DNA of 64,000 nucleotides, taken from positions 62,001 to 126,000 of the forward strand of contig NZ_PJIP01000011.1 in assembly GCF_002929375.1 (NCBI RefSeq), in the 5' to 3' direction. The stretch comes from Arthrobacter sp. DWC3. Its GTDB lineage: Bacteria; Actinomycetota; Actinomycetes; Actinomycetales; Micrococcaceae. Position 1 is the first letter of the stretch, and every line of letters starts with the position of its first letter. A program made the translations under genes and the position numbers. Below are positions 17,015 through 26,338 of this stretch, in pieces. Below the pieces are notes generated by a model. That model was not told the DNA's origin. It ran no database searches and was given only the letters and a program-made list of their open reading frames with translations.

Positions 17015-17712
17015 CGCTGCTCCCCTTCCCGGCGGCGGTGCACCTCGGCGTCGAAGGCCCGGCAGATCGCGTGGAGGGCGATCAGGTGGCCCTCCTGCGC
17101 GTTGGCGGAGGTCGCGTCGATCGCCACGAAGTCGTCCACCCGCTCGGTCAGCGGGTTCGGGCCCGCGGCCGTGAGGGCCCACGTGGTGACGCCGGCCGCC
17201 CGGGCCGCATCGACCGCGTGCAGCAGGTTCGGGCTCTTGCCGCTCGTGCTCAGCAGCAGGAGGATGTCGCCCCGGCGCCCGTGCGCGGCCACCTGGCGGG
17301 CGTACACGTGGTCGAACCCGTAGTCGTTGGAGATGGCCGTGACGGCCGAGCTCTCCGCGTGGAGGGAGATCGCCGAGAACGGCTCGCGTTCACCGTCGAA
17401 CCGGCCCACGAGTTCGGCCGTGAGGTGCTGGGCCTCGGCGGCCGAGCCGCCGTTGCCGGCGGCGAGCAGGCGCTGGCCCGCCATGAGCCGGTCCGCCATC
17501 TCGACGCCCCAGCCGGCGAGCGTGCCGACGTTCTGCAGGAGGGACTCGATGGCGGGGGCGACGGACCGCAGGTGGTCGGTGACGATCCGGCGGGAATCCG
17601 CCTCGGGGTGCGGCGCGCTCCCTGCGGGATCCCCGGTCCTGTCCGTGCTGTCGGTGTCGATGTCGGTGTCGATGGTGCTGACGTCGGATACGTCGGTGGT
17701 GTGAGTGCTCAC
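17011..17712 (-). CDS. gmhA: Phosphoheptose isomerase (SIS domain)
   Basis: Converts sedoheptulose 7-phosphate to D-glycero-D-manno-heptose 7-phosphate, the entry step to ADP-heptose. 233 residues. The SIS core shows [20 protein letters not shown] near residue 86, [17 protein letters not shown] and [14 protein letters not shown] near 152. A low-complexity Asp/Thr/Ser N-terminus of about 40 residues is partly encoded by a 12-bp duplication (17651-17674) and is not part of the usual fold. The GTG start overlaps the upstream GT4 stop by 4 nt, and its own stop overlaps hldE copy 2. Confidence 0.9.
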   Translation of the reverse strand: MSTHTTDVSDVSTIDTDIDTDSTDRTGDPAGSAPHPEADSRRIVTDHLRSVAPAIESLLQNVGTLAGWGVEMADRLMAGQRLLAAGNGGSAAEAQHLTAELVGRFDGEREPFSAISLHAESSAVTAISNDYGFDHVYARQVAAHGRRGDILLLLSTSGKSPNLLHAVDAARAAGVTTWALTAAGPNPLTERVDDFVAIDATSANAQEGHLIALHAICRAFDAEVHRRREGEQR

Positions 17713-19001
17713 AGTGCCCTGCCTCCCGTGCTTTCGAGTCGACGCGCGGCGTTCCGCCGTGCGGTGGCCGGTTGTGCGGGCGCCGTCGCGCCCAGGGCCG
17801 TCTGGTATGCCTTCTCCGTGTCGGCGGCGATCCGGCTCCACGAGTAGCGGGCCTTCACGCGGCGGTAGCCGTTGGCGCCGAGTTCGCCGGCCCACGCGGG
17901 GTCCGACACCACCTCGGCGATGGCCGCCGCGATGGCGTCCGGGTCCTGCGGCGGGACGTGGAGGCCGGTCTTGCCGTCCACCACGGTGTCCACGAGTCCA
18001 CCCACGGCGGCGGCAATCACGGGGACGCCGCACGCCATCGCCTCGAGCGGCACGATCCCGAACGGCTCGTACCAGGGCGCGCAGACCACGGCGTCGGCAC
18101 TCCGGAGGACCGCCGGCATCTCCGCCCGCGAGACCTGGCCCCGCAGCACCACGCGGTCCCCGACGCCGAGCTCGGCCGCGAGGGCGGTGAGCCGCTGCGC
18201 CTCGGGGTCCTCCTCGAGGGTCGCCGAGTTGCCCGAACCGCCCACGATGACGAGTTCGACGTCGTCGCGTCCCTGTGCGGAGAGGCCGGCCAGGGCGCGG
18301 ATGACGAGGTCCATGCCCTTGCGGGGCACGAGCCGTCCCACGCTGACGATCCGGTGGGCGCGGCCGCGCTCCTCGACGGGACCCTGCGGGCTGAACAGCT
18401 CGAGGTCCACGCCGCAGGGGGCGATCGAGACGCGGGCGCCCGGTACCCCCATGGCCTTGAGCTCGAAGACCTCGTCGGAGCAGGTCGCGACGATCCGGTC
18501 GGCGCTGCGGCCCACCATCGCCTCGAGCATGAGCCGCTCGGACGGGCTGGTGTCCTCCCCGCCCTGGTGGCGGCGCTTGACCGTCCCGAGCGCGTGGAAC
18601 GTCTGGATGACCTGCACGGGGCGGCCGGCGCTGCGGGACTGGCGGGCCGCGTCGAGTGCGGCGATGCCGGACATCCAGAAGTGCCCGTGGACCACGTCGG
18701 GTGCGTCCTCGCCCCAGTCCTCGACGATGGCCTCGGCGAACTCGCTCATGTAGGGGAGCAGCATGTCCTTGGGGACGCTGCGGACCGGGCCCGCCGTGAC
18801 GTGCACGACCTCCAGCCGCGGGTGCGTCCGCACGCGATCGGGCAGGGCGGGGTCGTCGCGGCGCGTGTACACCGTGACGTCGTGACCGCGGCGCGCGAGC
18901 GCCAGGGACAGCTCGGCCACGTGGACGTTCTGTCCGCCGGCATCCACTCCCCCGAGTGCCGCGAGCGGGCTGGCGTGCTCGGACACCATCGAGATCCTCA
19001 C
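17709..19001 (-). CDS. Glycosyltransferase family 4 (group 1)
   Basis: 430 residues, GT-B fold. The N-terminus has [20 protein letters not shown], as in MshA- and sucrose-synthase-like group 1 enzymes. The donor domain has [19 protein letters not shown] near residue 226 and the E-x7-E motif [20 protein letters not shown] near 321. No membrane segment is seen. The GTG start overlaps the previous gene's stop by 4 nt. The nucleotide-sugar donor is unknown. Confidence 0.9.
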   Translation of the reverse strand: MRISMVSEHASPLAALGGVDAGGQNVHVAELSLALARRGHDVTVYTRRDDPALPDRVRTHPRLEVVHVTAGPVRSVPKDMLLPYMSEFAEAIVEDWGEDAPDVVHGHFWMSGIAALDAARQSRSAGRPVQVIQTFHALGTVKRRHQGGEDTSPSERLMLEAMVGRSADRIVATCSDEVFELKAMGVPGARVSIAPCGVDLELFSPQGPVEERGRAHRIVSVGRLVPRKGMDLVIRALAGLSAQGRDDVELVIVGGSGNSATLEEDPEAQRLTALAAELGVGDRVVLRGQVSRAEMPAVLRSADAVVCAPWYEPFGIVPLEAMACGVPVIAAAVGGLVDTVVDGKTGLHVPPQDPDAIAAAIAEVVSDPAWAGELGANGYRRVKARYSWSRIAADTEKAYQTALGATAPAQPATARRNAARRLESTGGRAL

Positions 19002-19999
19002 AGCGCTCTCCTTTCCGTTGCGGCCAGGACCCGGTGCCGCTGGGGCCCCCGCGCCAGGACGTCGTCCCAGTCCGCGAGGAACCGCGCGAGTCCGTACCGT
19101 GCGAGTGCCGCCTCCCGTGCGACGAGTCCCCGGGCCCGGGCTTCGTCCGGGTCCTCGATGAGCCGTGCGGCCATCCTGACGAGGTCGTCGATGCTCGTCG
19201 AGATCGCCCCGGCCTCCGGCGGGACGGCGCGGGCCGCCTCCGTCGTCGCGAGCACCAGCACGGGCAGTCCCACGTGCATCGCCTCGAGCAAGGACAGCCC
19301 CAGTGAGGTCCACCGGAGCGGGTGCACGTAGGCCCGTGATCGGCCGAGCCGTGCGTGCAGGTCCGACATCGGGAGGTCGCCGCCGATCCGCAGCTCCCCC
19401 GGGCCGAGGTCCAGGGCGTCGGCGAGCGGGTCGGTGCCCATGCCGAAGACCTCCAGCGGGGCCACGCCCGCGAAGCGCGGGAGCAGGTCCGTGCCGGTGA
19501 TCCGGCCGCGCCGGACGGGCTCGTTGATGACGGCGGCGAGCTGCTCGAGCTCTCCCGTGTAGAGGTAGCCGGGGTCTCGGACGCCGTGCTCGATCACCGT
19601 GGTCCTCGCGACGCCGTTGTCCCAGAAGAGCTCGTTGAAGTGCGTCACGTGCACCACGGGGATGTCCGTCTGCTCCGCCAGGGGGTGCGCGGTGCCGACG
19701 ATGTCGCGGCGCGGGGTGTTGTGCTCGAGGAACACGGCCGGCAGGTCCCGTCCCGGGGTGCGGCCGAGGAGTCGCTCGCACTCCGCGATCTCCTCGACGC
19801 GCTGCAGCACCACGACGTCGATGCCGGCGTCGGCGAGGTCGTGGGGTGCCACCTCGATGACGGACGCGGGCCAGTCCCGGCCCGCCCGGCCCAGTCCCCA
19901 GGCCCCGCCGTCGGGCGTGGTGGGCAGCACGTAGGTGTGCGCGCCCCGGACGAAGGCGTCGGTCCACCCTCCGTGGACGTGCCATAACAGGATCCTCAT
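18998..19999 (-). CDS. Glycosyltransferase, GT-B type
   Basis: 333 residues. N-terminal [20 protein letters not shown] is followed by [12 protein letters not shown] near residue 93. The C-terminal half has [20 protein letters not shown] and [12 protein letters not shown] near 226-248, a degenerate form of the donor-site Glu region of group 1 transferases. The ATG overlaps the upstream GT9 stop by 4 nt (ATGA). The sugar and acceptor are unknown. Confidence 0.82.
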   Translation of the reverse strand: MRILLWHVHGGWTDAFVRGAHTYVLPTTPDGGAWGLGRAGRDWPASVIEVAPHDLADAGIDVVVLQRVEEIAECERLLGRTPGRDLPAVFLEHNTPRRDIVGTAHPLAEQTDIPVVHVTHFNELFWDNGVARTTVIEHGVRDPGYLYTGELEQLAAVINEPVRRGRITGTDLLPRFAGVAPLEVFGMGTDPLADALDLGPGELRIGGDLPMSDLHARLGRSRAYVHPLRWTSLGLSLLEAMHVGLPVLVLATTEAARAVPPEAGAISTSIDDLVRMAARLIEDPDEARARGLVAREAALARYGLARFLADWDDVLARGPQRHRVLAATERRAL

Positions 20000-21099
20000 C
20001 GGTTTCCCCTCGTTGTTCTGCGGCCGTCGGTGCGGCCGATGCTGCGGCGTGAGCCGAGTGACGATACCCCGGAGCTGAGCCGGAGTACGGCGTCGACGAC
20101 GTCCTCGGGCGAGACGGTGGACAGGCAGGGGTGGCCCTGGACCGGGCAGATCCGGGCCCTGCTGAGCGCGCAGGCGGCGTCCTGGTCGCCGAGCAGCTCG
20201 ACGGGGACGCGGTAGGGCGCCCACCGGATGGCCGGCACCACGGGCGAGAACAGGCACACCACGGGGGTGCCCACGGCCGCGGCGAGGTGCGCCGGCCCGG
20301 TGTTCCCCGTGATCACCACGGAGGCTCCCGCGAGGACGGAGCCCAGGGCCGCGAGGTCGGTCCGACCGCCGAGGTCCAGAGCCTCCGGTCCGGCGACCGT
20401 CGCGGTCAGGTCGGTCTCGCCGGGCCCGCCCGTGACGACCACGCGGAAGCCGGCGGCGGTGAGGAGCTCGACGGCGGCGGCGTGGTGGAGCGGCGGCCAG
20501 GCGCGGGCGGGCACGGACGCCCCGGGGTGCACCACGACGTAGGGTCCCTTGCCCACCAGCGCGGACGCGTCGGTGAGGCCGGTGACCTGGAGCCGGCCGT
20601 CGTCGCCGGGCGGCAGGGCGTAGCCCGCGGCCTCCGCGATGCCGAGCGCGCGCTCCGCCTCGGGCTGGTCCTCGGGGAAGTCCTCGCCGGGCTTGAGCCG
20701 GACGTCGAGGAGCGAGCCCGCGTAATCGACGGAGGCACCCGCGATGCGGCGCACGCCGGCGAGCCGGAGCAGCAGGGCCAGCGGCAGGGGCGACTGGTGG
20801 AACGAGGTCAGCAGTACCGCCTCGTCGACGCCGAGGGCCACCACGGCGTCGTGCAGCTCGCCGACGAGGTCGGGGGTGGGTTCTGGGGCGGGGTCGATGA
20901 TCCAGGGTGCGGACCACGTGAGCACGTCGACGACGCCCGGCAGCAGCCGGGCCGCCGCGGCGCCCTGCGGGCCGCACAGCATGACGACGTCGTTCGGGGA
21001 GTCGCCGTGGTCCCCCGCGGCGACGGCGCGGACGGCCGGCCCGGCGAGCAGGACGTCCCCGGCGCTGTCGAGGCGGGCGACGAGGACGCGGCGCCTCAC
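19996..21099 (-). CDS. Glycosyltransferase family 9 (heptosyltransferase-like), copy 2
   Basis: 367 residues. [19 protein letters not shown] at the start, [19 protein letters not shown] near residue 191 and [20 protein letters not shown] near 267 match the ADP-heptose:LPS heptosyltransferase family. Two Cys-containing stretches ([17 protein letters not shown]) lie near 315, similar to the Cys-rich end of several actinobacterial GT9 proteins. The GTG start overlaps the gmhB stop by 4 nt. Confidence 0.88.
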   Translation of the reverse strand: MRRRVLVARLDSAGDVLLAGPAVRAVAAGDHGDSPNDVVMLCGPQGAAAARLLPGVVDVLTWSAPWIIDPAPEPTPDLVGELHDAVVALGVDEAVLLTSFHQSPLPLALLLRLAGVRRIAGASVDYAGSLLDVRLKPGEDFPEDQPEAERALGIAEAAGYALPPGDDGRLQVTGLTDASALVGKGPYVVVHPGASVPARAWPPLHHAAAVELLTAAGFRVVVTGGPGETDLTATVAGPEALDLGGRTDLAALGSVLAGASVVITGNTGPAHLAAAVGTPVVCLFSPVVPAIRWAPYRVPVELLGDQDAACALSRARICPVQGHPCLSTVSPEDVVDAVLRLSSGVSSLGSRRSIGRTDGRRTTRGNR

Positions 21100-21644
21100 G
21101 GGGTGCCCGCCCAGAGGGTCGCGACGGCCTCGGCGAGGTCCCGGGCCACGGCGGGGGCGTCGCGGATCTCCTCCTCGAGCGTGATGTCGGTCGGTACCAG
21201 CACCCCGCGCGCACCGGCGGCCGCTGCGGCACCCATGTCCGCCCCGATGTCGCCGATCACGGCGACGTCGCGCGGGTCGAGGCCCAACCGCGCGCTGGCG
21301 GAGAGGACCATGCCCGGGCCGGGCTTGCGGCACGGGCAGCCGTCGTCGGCCCCGTGCGGGCAGACCTCCCACACCGCGAAGGGACCGAGCAGGTCCTCGA
21401 CGCGGGCGTTGACGGCGTCGACCTGGTCCCGCGTGACGTAGCCGCGGGCGATGCCCGACTGGTTGGTGACCACGCCCACCGGGATGCCGCGGGAGCGGAG
21501 GCCGTCGAGGACCTCGCGGGCGCCCGGCATCGGCTGCACGAGCGAGGGGTCCCCGTTGTACGGGACGTCCACGACGATGGTCCCGTCGCGGTCGAACAGG
21601 ACCGCCTGGGGGGCTGTCCGCGGGAGTCCGGCCGAAGTATGCAT
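21096..21644 (-). CDS. gmhB: Heptose-1,7-bisphosphate 7-phosphatase (HAD)
   Basis: 182 residues, HAD superfamily III. Motif I is LFDRDGTIVVD near residue 16, motif II VVTNQSG near 58, the Lys region CRKPGPGM near 104 and motif IV VIGDIGADMGAA near 127. The Zn-finger-like CPHGADDGCPC insertion near 94 is typical of GmhB/HisB-N phosphatases. It removes the 7-phosphate between the two HldE steps. First gene of the six-gene overlap chain. No ribosome-binding site precedes the ATG, which fits a leaderless mRNA from the SigB/SigF-type promoter just upstream. Confidence 0.92.
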   Translation of the reverse strand: MHTSAGLPRTAPQAVLFDRDGTIVVDVPYNGDPSLVQPMPGAREVLDGLRSRGIPVGVVTNQSGIARGYVTRDQVDAVNARVEDLLGPFAVWEVCPHGADDGCPCRKPGPGMVLSASARLGLDPRDVAVIGDIGADMGAAAAAGARGVLVPTDITLEEEIRDAPAVARDLAEAVATLWAGTP

Positions 21645-21653
21645 ACAGGCTTA

Positions 21654-21679
21654 GTGCCCGAGAAGCAGCAGTACTAAAC
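21654..21679 (-). promoter_or_regulatory. SigB/SigF-type promoter of the gmhB operon
   Basis: On the minus strand GTTTAG (21679-21674), 14 nt and GGGCAC (21659-21654) closely match the GTTTAA-N12-14-GGGTA consensus known for general-stress sigma factors. Transcription would start about 21647, just before the gmhB ATG at 21644. A SigB/SigF-family gene lies 1.2 kb away. Confidence 0.55.
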
Positions 21680-21761
21680 ACTTCATGCCGAACTTCTTCT
21701 CCCCGACCCCGTCGCGTCGCCCGCACCCGGAGCCCTCCGAACCTCTGGCAGGATGATTCGC

Positions 21762-22745
21762 ATGACCTCCGAGGCCCCCACCGCTTCCCCGCGGATCCCT
21801 GCGTCCACCCCCGCACCGGACGGACGCCCCGAGATCCTGGCCCTCCGTGCCCTCAAGCTCGGGGACCTCCTCGTCGCCGTGCCCGCCCTCAAGGGACTGC
21901 GCCGCGCGTTCCCGGAGCACCGCATCCTCTACGCCGCGCAGGAGTGGCTCCGGCCCGTGGTCGGCCTCACCGACGCCATCGACGACCTCCTGCCCACGCA
22001 CGGGCTCGACGACCCCCTGCCGATCGAGCACGGGCGGATCGACCTGGCGGTGAACCTGCACGGCAGCGGGGGCGAGAGCAGGGGACGCCTCGAGGAGATC
22101 GGCGCGAAGCGGCGGATGGGCCACCGCTCCCCCGGCTGGGACGGGCCCGAGTGGCGGGACGGCATCCTCGAACGCGAACGCTGGGCGTCGCTCGTCTCGT
22201 GGCACGGCATCCCCGCGGACCCGCTCGACTGCCGCCTGCGCGTGCCCGACGGCGGGAGCCCGGCACCCGACGCCGTGGTGATCCACGTGGGGGCCGCCTA
22301 CGGCAGCCGCCTCTGGCCTGTGGAGCGGTTCGCCGAGGTGGCGCGCACCCTGGCCGCGGCCGGGCACCAGGTGCTGTTCACCGGCAGCGCCAAGGAACGT
22401 CCGCGGGCGCTCGCCGTCGCCGACGCCGCGGGCCTGCCCGAGGAGACCGTGGCGGCGGGGCACCTGCCGCTGGACCGGTTCGCGGGCCTGATCTCCGGCG
22501 CGTCCCTCGTCGTCTCGGCCGACACGGGGGCCGCCCACCTCGCCTCGGCCTACGCGCGGCCGTCCGTGGTGCTGTTCGGGCCGGCCCCTGCGTCCGAGTG
22601 GGGGCCGCCACCCGGTCCGCACACGGTGCTCACGGACGAGTCGCTCCGGGTCGGCGAGACGTTCTCACCCACCCCGGATCCGGCCCTGATGGCGGTGACG
22701 GTGGAGCAGGTGCTGGCCGCGGCCGCAGACCACGGCATCTCCTAG
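21762..22745 (+). CDS. Glycosyltransferase family 9 (heptosyltransferase-like), copy 3
   Basis: 327 residues. LALRALKLGDLLVAVPALKG near residue 24, LAVNLHGSGGES near 92, VVIHVGAAYGSRLWPVERFA near 169 and VVSADTGAAHLASAYARP near 247 are family signatures. It reads away from gmhB across a 117-bp divergent gap. ATG 21762 is chosen because GGCAGGA sits 9 nt upstream; an in-frame ATG three codons earlier is possible. It ends the heptose locus. Confidence 0.88.
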   Translation: MTSEAPTASPRIPASTPAPDGRPEILALRALKLGDLLVAVPALKGLRRAFPEHRILYAAQEWLRPVVGLTDAIDDLLPTHGLDDPLPIEHGRIDLAVNLHGSGGESRGRLEEIGAKRRMGHRSPGWDGPEWRDGILERERWASLVSWHGIPADPLDCRLRVPDGGSPAPDAVVIHVGAAYGSRLWPVERFAEVARTLAAAGHQVLFTGSAKERPRALAVADAAGLPEETVAAGHLPLDRFAGLISGASLVVSADTGAAHLASAYARPSVVLFGPAPASEWGPPPGPHTVLTDESLRVGETFSPTPDPALMAVTVEQVLAAAADHGIS

Positions 22746-22837
22746 GCCCCGGCCCGTCCAGGGGGCAGTCGTGGCGGGGTCGCCACGCCGGACACCCGCC
22801 ACGCCCGCATACTCGATCGTGCGATCGTGCGACCCGG

Positions 22838-23635
22838 TCAGGCGATGCCGGTCCGCGGGGCGCGCCGACCCGGCGCGGCGGGGGCGCCGAGGAGCCGCTT
22901 CTGCAGCTTGACGAGGATGCGCGCGAGGCTCCTCGAGACCTGCATCTGCGACATCCCGAGTTCGTCGCCGATCCCCTGCTGGGTCTGCTCCATGAAGTAG
23001 CGGCGGTAGAGGAGCTCCTTCTCGCCGGCGTCGAGCTCGTTGACCGCTCCGCGCAGCGAGATCATGTCGTCGCTGCGGTCCATGCCGTTCGAGTCGGCGG
23101 CGAGCGTGTCGGCCCAGCTGCGGCCCTCGAAGGGTGCGTCGAGCGAGTCCGGGCGCAGGCTCGAGGAGCAGGCCTGCGCCTCGAGGATCTTGCCCTCCGG
23201 CCAGCCGAGCTCCACTCCCAGCTCGCGTGCGGTCGCGTCGCGTCCGAGCCGCTGCGCCATGGCGGGAGCCGCCCGGGCGATCTCGGTGCGGAGGTCCTGG
23301 ACGTCACGGGGAGGGCGGACCACCCAGCAGGAGTCCCTGAGGTAGCGCTTGATCTCACCGGTGATGGTCGGCACGGCGAAGGAGGCGAACGGCACGCCCC
23401 GGCCGGGGTTGAACCGCTGGACCGCCTTGATGAGCCCGAGGTACGCCACCTGCCGGATGTCCGAGGCCTCGGGTCCCGAGAAGGCGAAGGAGCGTGCCAC
23501 CGATTCGGCGATGTCCATGTGGCGCAGGGCGATGTCGTCCTGGAGGGCCGCCGTGAGCGGGCGCCCGGGATACGCGCGGCCCGTTCCCGGTTGTTCGCCG
23601 CCGGAGGGCGGCTCGGGGTCGGCGGTGGTAGGCAT
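22838..23635 (-). CDS. RNA polymerase sigma factor, SigB/SigF/SigG family
   Basis: 265 residues, group 3 sigma-70. Region 2 runs through SGPEASDIRQVAYLGLIKAV and VPFASFAVPTITGEIKRYLR (about residues 52-104), with WVVRPPRDVQ at the start of region 3. The region 4 helix-turn-helix is QQGIGDELGMSQMQVSRSLA near 228. Such factors run general-stress or sporulation-like regulons and are usually held by an RsbW-type anti-sigma, but none lies beside this gene. The ATG at 23635 has GGAGAA 7 nt upstream. Its position beside the heptose locus and that locus's SigB/SigF-like promoter suggest a link. Confidence 0.92.
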   Translation of the reverse strand: MPTTADPEPPSGGEQPGTGRAYPGRPLTAALQDDIALRHMDIAESVARSFAFSGPEASDIRQVAYLGLIKAVQRFNPGRGVPFASFAVPTITGEIKRYLRDSCWVVRPPRDVQDLRTEIARAAPAMAQRLGRDATARELGVELGWPEGKILEAQACSSSLRPDSLDAPFEGRSWADTLAADSNGMDRSDDMISLRGAVNELDAGEKELLYRRYFMEQTQQGIGDELGMSQMQVSRSLARILVKLQKRLLGAPAAPGRRAPRTGIA

Positions 23636-23799
23636 GCTGTTCTCCGTCAGGCGTTGGACACTCACGCTTCTCAACAAAACATCAGTCTGCTTAGTACGCA
23701 AGCCCTTTCTTCCGGGCCGGCGCTTCCGCCGGGGGTCTTCCCTTCTCCGCACGGTACGGGTAGAGGAGACTTTCGCGTGCCGGTCGCGCGCGGGAACGG

Positions 23800-23828
23800 A
23801 AAAGCCCCCTGCCGGACGGCAAGGGGCT
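23800..23828 (-). terminator. Terminator after the MarR gene
   Basis: GCCCCTTGCC and GGCAGGGGGC (minus strand) pair with one mismatch around a 4-nt loop and are followed by TTTT. It lies about 50 nt beyond the MarR stop. Confidence 0.8.
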
Positions 23829-23877
23829 CGGGAAACGGATCCGGCCCGGAATGATCAGCGGGCGGGTCGGTGCAGGG

Positions 23878-24387
23878 TCAGTTGAGCAGCGTCGCTGCGG
23901 GGCCCCCGGCGCCCGGGCCCTCGAGTGCCACGCCCTCCTGGGCGCCGGCGCCGCCCGCCGTCCAGTTCCAGCGGGGAGCGCCGAGCTCGCGGATGACCCT
24001 CTGCAGGTGGTTCCGCAGTTCCTCCGACACGAGCCCGCCGCCGGCCACGAGGGTGCGCTCGATGTCCTCCGCGGCGTCGAGGACCTTCCGTCCCGCCGGG
24101 GAGATGGACACGGTGTGCGAGCGCCGGTCGAGGTCGTTCCGCACGCGCGTCACGTGTCCCCGGGTCTCGAGTCGCGAGAGGGTCTTGCCCATCGTCTGCG
24201 CCTGCACCCTGACGATCTGCGCGAGGTTCGCCTGCGTCATGGCGCCCTGATCGGCGAGGACACCGAGGGCGATCACGCCCGCATGGGTCACGCCGATACC
24301 GACGAGTCGCTCGTTCCACGCGTGCTCGACGAGCCGCGCCGCCGTCGTGAGCAGTCGACCGGTGGGCCATTGGTCCAGATCGGGCAT
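23878..24387 (-). CDS. MarR-family transcriptional regulator
   Basis: 169 residues. The winged helix is clear: VTHAGVIALGVLADQGAMTQ, then the recognition region QANLAQIVRVQAQTMGKTLS near residue 52 and the wing RGHVTRVRNDLDRRSHTVSIS near 76. A Gly/Ala-rich tail of about 35 residues follows. It is divergent from the bcp peroxiredoxin gene, a layout that suggests control of bcp and of itself in response to oxidants or phenolic ligands; this is inference. Confidence 0.9.
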   Translation of the reverse strand: MPDLDQWPTGRLLTTAARLVEHAWNERLVGIGVTHAGVIALGVLADQGAMTQANLAQIVRVQAQTMGKTLSRLETRGHVTRVRNDLDRRSHTVSISPAGRKVLDAAEDIERTLVAGGGLVSEELRNHLQRVIRELGAPRWNWTAGGAGAQEGVALEGPGAGGPAATLLN

Positions 24388-24446
24388 GGGCCGTGCACTT
24401 CCTCTCGCTCGCGGATCAGGTGCCGCCTCCGGCCCCGGATCTCCCC

Positions 24447-24475
24447 CTATGATAGCTAGGCCGGCCGACCCTATC
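24447..24475. promoter_or_regulatory. Candidate operator between marR and bcp
   Basis: CTATGATAG (24447-24455) is a short palindrome. Its half-site recurs as CTATC at 24471, with GGCCGGCC between. MarR proteins usually bind such short inverted repeats. The match is modest. Confidence 0.3.
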
Positions 24476-24567
24476 CTCCGGGCCGGCGCCGACGGTCCTC
24501 GCGGGAGGCTGGTTCACCCCTCCGGCCACCCGTCGGCACGCCACCCCGCCGAACCTCAGGAGTATGC

Positions 24568-25041
24568 ATGTCGCAACGACTCGCCACCGGTGATCGTGCC
24601 CCCGATTTCACGCTTTCGGATGCCGAAGGCAACCAGGTGTCGCTCTCCTCGTTCAGGGGTGGTGACGTGGTCGTGTACTTCTACCCGGCGGCAGCCACCC
24701 CCGGGTGCACCACCGAGGCATGCGACTTCCGGGACAACCTGGCCTCGCTCGGCGCCGCCGGGTACCGCGTGCTGGGTATCTCCCCGGATCCGGTGGGCAA
24801 GCTCGCCGCGTTCTCCGAGCAGGAGTCCCTCACCTTCCCCCTGCTCTCGGACGAGGACCACGCCGTCGCCGAGGCGTACGGCGCCTGGGGCGAAAAGAAG
24901 AACTACGGCAGGACCTACGAGGGCCTCATCCGGTCGACGGTCGTGGTCGACGGCGACGGCAGGGTGGCGCTCGCGCAGTACAACGTGCGGGCCACGGGCC
25001 ATGTCGCGAAGCTGCGGCGCGACCTCGGCATCGACGCCTAG
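24568..25041 (+). CDS. bcp: Thioredoxin-dependent peroxiredoxin, Bcp/PrxQ type
   Basis: Reduces hydrogen peroxide and organic peroxides. 157 residues, normal length. APDFTLSDAEGNQVSLSSF near residue 11 and YFYPAAATPGCTTEACDFRD near 36 are visible. In the latter, Cys 46 is the peroxidatic residue and the second Cys, five on, the resolving one, as in the PrxQ subgroup. The gene stands alone and faces away from the MarR gene. Confidence 0.96.
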   Translation: MSQRLATGDRAPDFTLSDAEGNQVSLSSFRGGDVVVYFYPAAATPGCTTEACDFRDNLASLGAAGYRVLGISPDPVGKLAAFSEQESLTFPLLSDEDHAVAEAYGAWGEKKNYGRTYEGLIRSTVVVDGDGRVALAQYNVRATGHVAKLRRDLGIDA

Positions 25042-25128
25042 GCGTCCGCGACCGCCGATGCTGGGCGGCGATGGCGCCCCGCATCGGCGATACAGTGGAG
25101 GGGACGGCACGGCCCCTGGGGCAGCCGC

Positions 25129-25213
<85 letters not shown>

Positions 25214-25238
25214 CCGAAAACAGCAGCAGCACCCCCAG

Positions 25239-25272
25239 AGCCCCGCCGGGCACCCGATCCGGCGGGGCTCTT
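25239..25272 (+). terminator. Terminator after tRNA-Leu
   Basis: AGCCCCGCCGG (25239-25249) and CCGGCGGGGCT (25259-25269) form a perfect 11-bp stem followed by CTT. Confidence 0.85.
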
Positions 25273-25421
25273 CCGTGCCCGCCCGGGCTCCTCCCCGAAA
25301 TCGCACCCATCCCTCCCTCGGGGGCGTCCGAAGTACCTCCGAGACATCGACACGATGTGTTCCACCGAAAACCACAGACCACAGGCGCCCTTCCAGGGTG
25401 CCCCGTACGGAGGACAGACCC

Positions 25422-26141
25422 ATGGAAACCACCAAGCGCAGGAACCTCTCGATCCTCGGCATCGCAGCGATCTCGATGATGAGCCTGGCGGCCTGCGGCG
25501 GCGGCGACGAGGCAGCATCCGAGTCGACGTCGAGCAGCTCGGCGAGCGAGAGCAGCATGGCCAGCGAGTCCGCGACGCCGGAAGCCAGCATGAGCCCCTC
25601 GGCATCGGCGTCCGCCTCCGCCGACGCCGCGATGGACCCCGCAGCCAACCTCGTGGGCCCCGGCTGCGCCGGCTACGCCGAGCAGGTCCCCTCCGGTGCC
25701 GGCTCGGTCGAGGGTATGGCCCTCGATCCCGTGACCACCGCCGCCTCGAACAACCCCATCCTGACGCAGCTCACCGCTGCCGTGACCGGCGGACTGAACC
25801 CCGACGTCAACCTCGTGGACACCCTCAACAGCGGTGACTTCACCGTCTTCGCCCCCGTCGACGACGCCTTCAAGGCCCTCGATCCCGCAACGGTCGAGAC
25901 CCTGAAGACCGACAAGGCGCTGCTGTCGAGCATCCTCACCTACCACGTGGTACCCGGCAAGTTCCAGCCCGCCGAGCTCGAAGGCACCACCCAGACCACC
26001 GCCCAGGGCGCCACCCTCGAGATCACCGGCTCCGGCGATGCGCTCAAGGTCAACGACGCCAACGTGGTCTGCGGCGGCGTCCAGACCGCCAACGCGGTCG
26101 TCTACCTGATCGACGGTGTCCTCACGCCCCCCGCAGGCTGA
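25422..26141 (+). CDS. Fasciclin-domain lipoprotein
   Basis: 239 residues. The signal sequence ends in lipobox MMSLAAC. A Ser/Ala/Glu-rich linker of about 45 residues with [10 protein letters not shown] repeats leads to one FAS1 domain (about residues 95-238). The two FAS1 boxes are visible as [15 protein letters not shown] near 143 and [10 protein letters not shown] near 176. Secreted fasciclin proteins mediate adhesion in many organisms; the target here is unknown. ATG 25422 is preceded by GGAGGA. A strong bidirectional terminator follows. Confidence 0.93.
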   Translation: METTKRRNLSILGIAAISMMSLAACGGGDEAASESTSSSSASESSMASESATPEASMSPSASASASADAAMDPAANLVGPGCAGYAEQVPSGAGSVEGMALDPVTTAASNNPILTQLTAAVTGGLNPDVNLVDTLNSGDFTVFAPVDDAFKALDPATVETLKTDKALLSSILTYHVVPGKFQPAELEGTTQTTAQGATLEITGSGDALKVNDANVVCGGVQTANAVVYLIDGVLTPPAG

Positions 26142-26190
26142 GCACCGAGCACGTCCCTGGTGCACACCTCTGACGTGCTCCAGGGCAACG

Positions 26191-26223
26191 GACGGACCCC
26201 CTCACCTCGTGAGGGGGTCCGTT
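26191..26223. terminator. Strong hairpin terminator
   Basis: CGGACCCCCTCAC and GTGAGGGGGTCCG form a perfect 13-bp stem with a CTC loop, extended by further pairs and followed by TTCG. It separates the fasciclin and SBP genes. Confidence 0.8.
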
Positions 26224-26338
26224 CGCGTCCCGGCCGCCCGGGGGTCCCTGGGCGGGACGGACAGCGCCATCGCCTAGACTTGGGGCTCAGAAACCCGGAC
26301 CGCGTCGGACCGGGATCCACTGCCCTTCGGAGATCCCT

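Noticed and set aside
17651-17674. 12-bp duplication near the gmhA start as a separate regulatory site
   Set aside because: It lies inside the coding sequence and encodes Asp/Thr/Ile residues of the low-complexity N-terminus.
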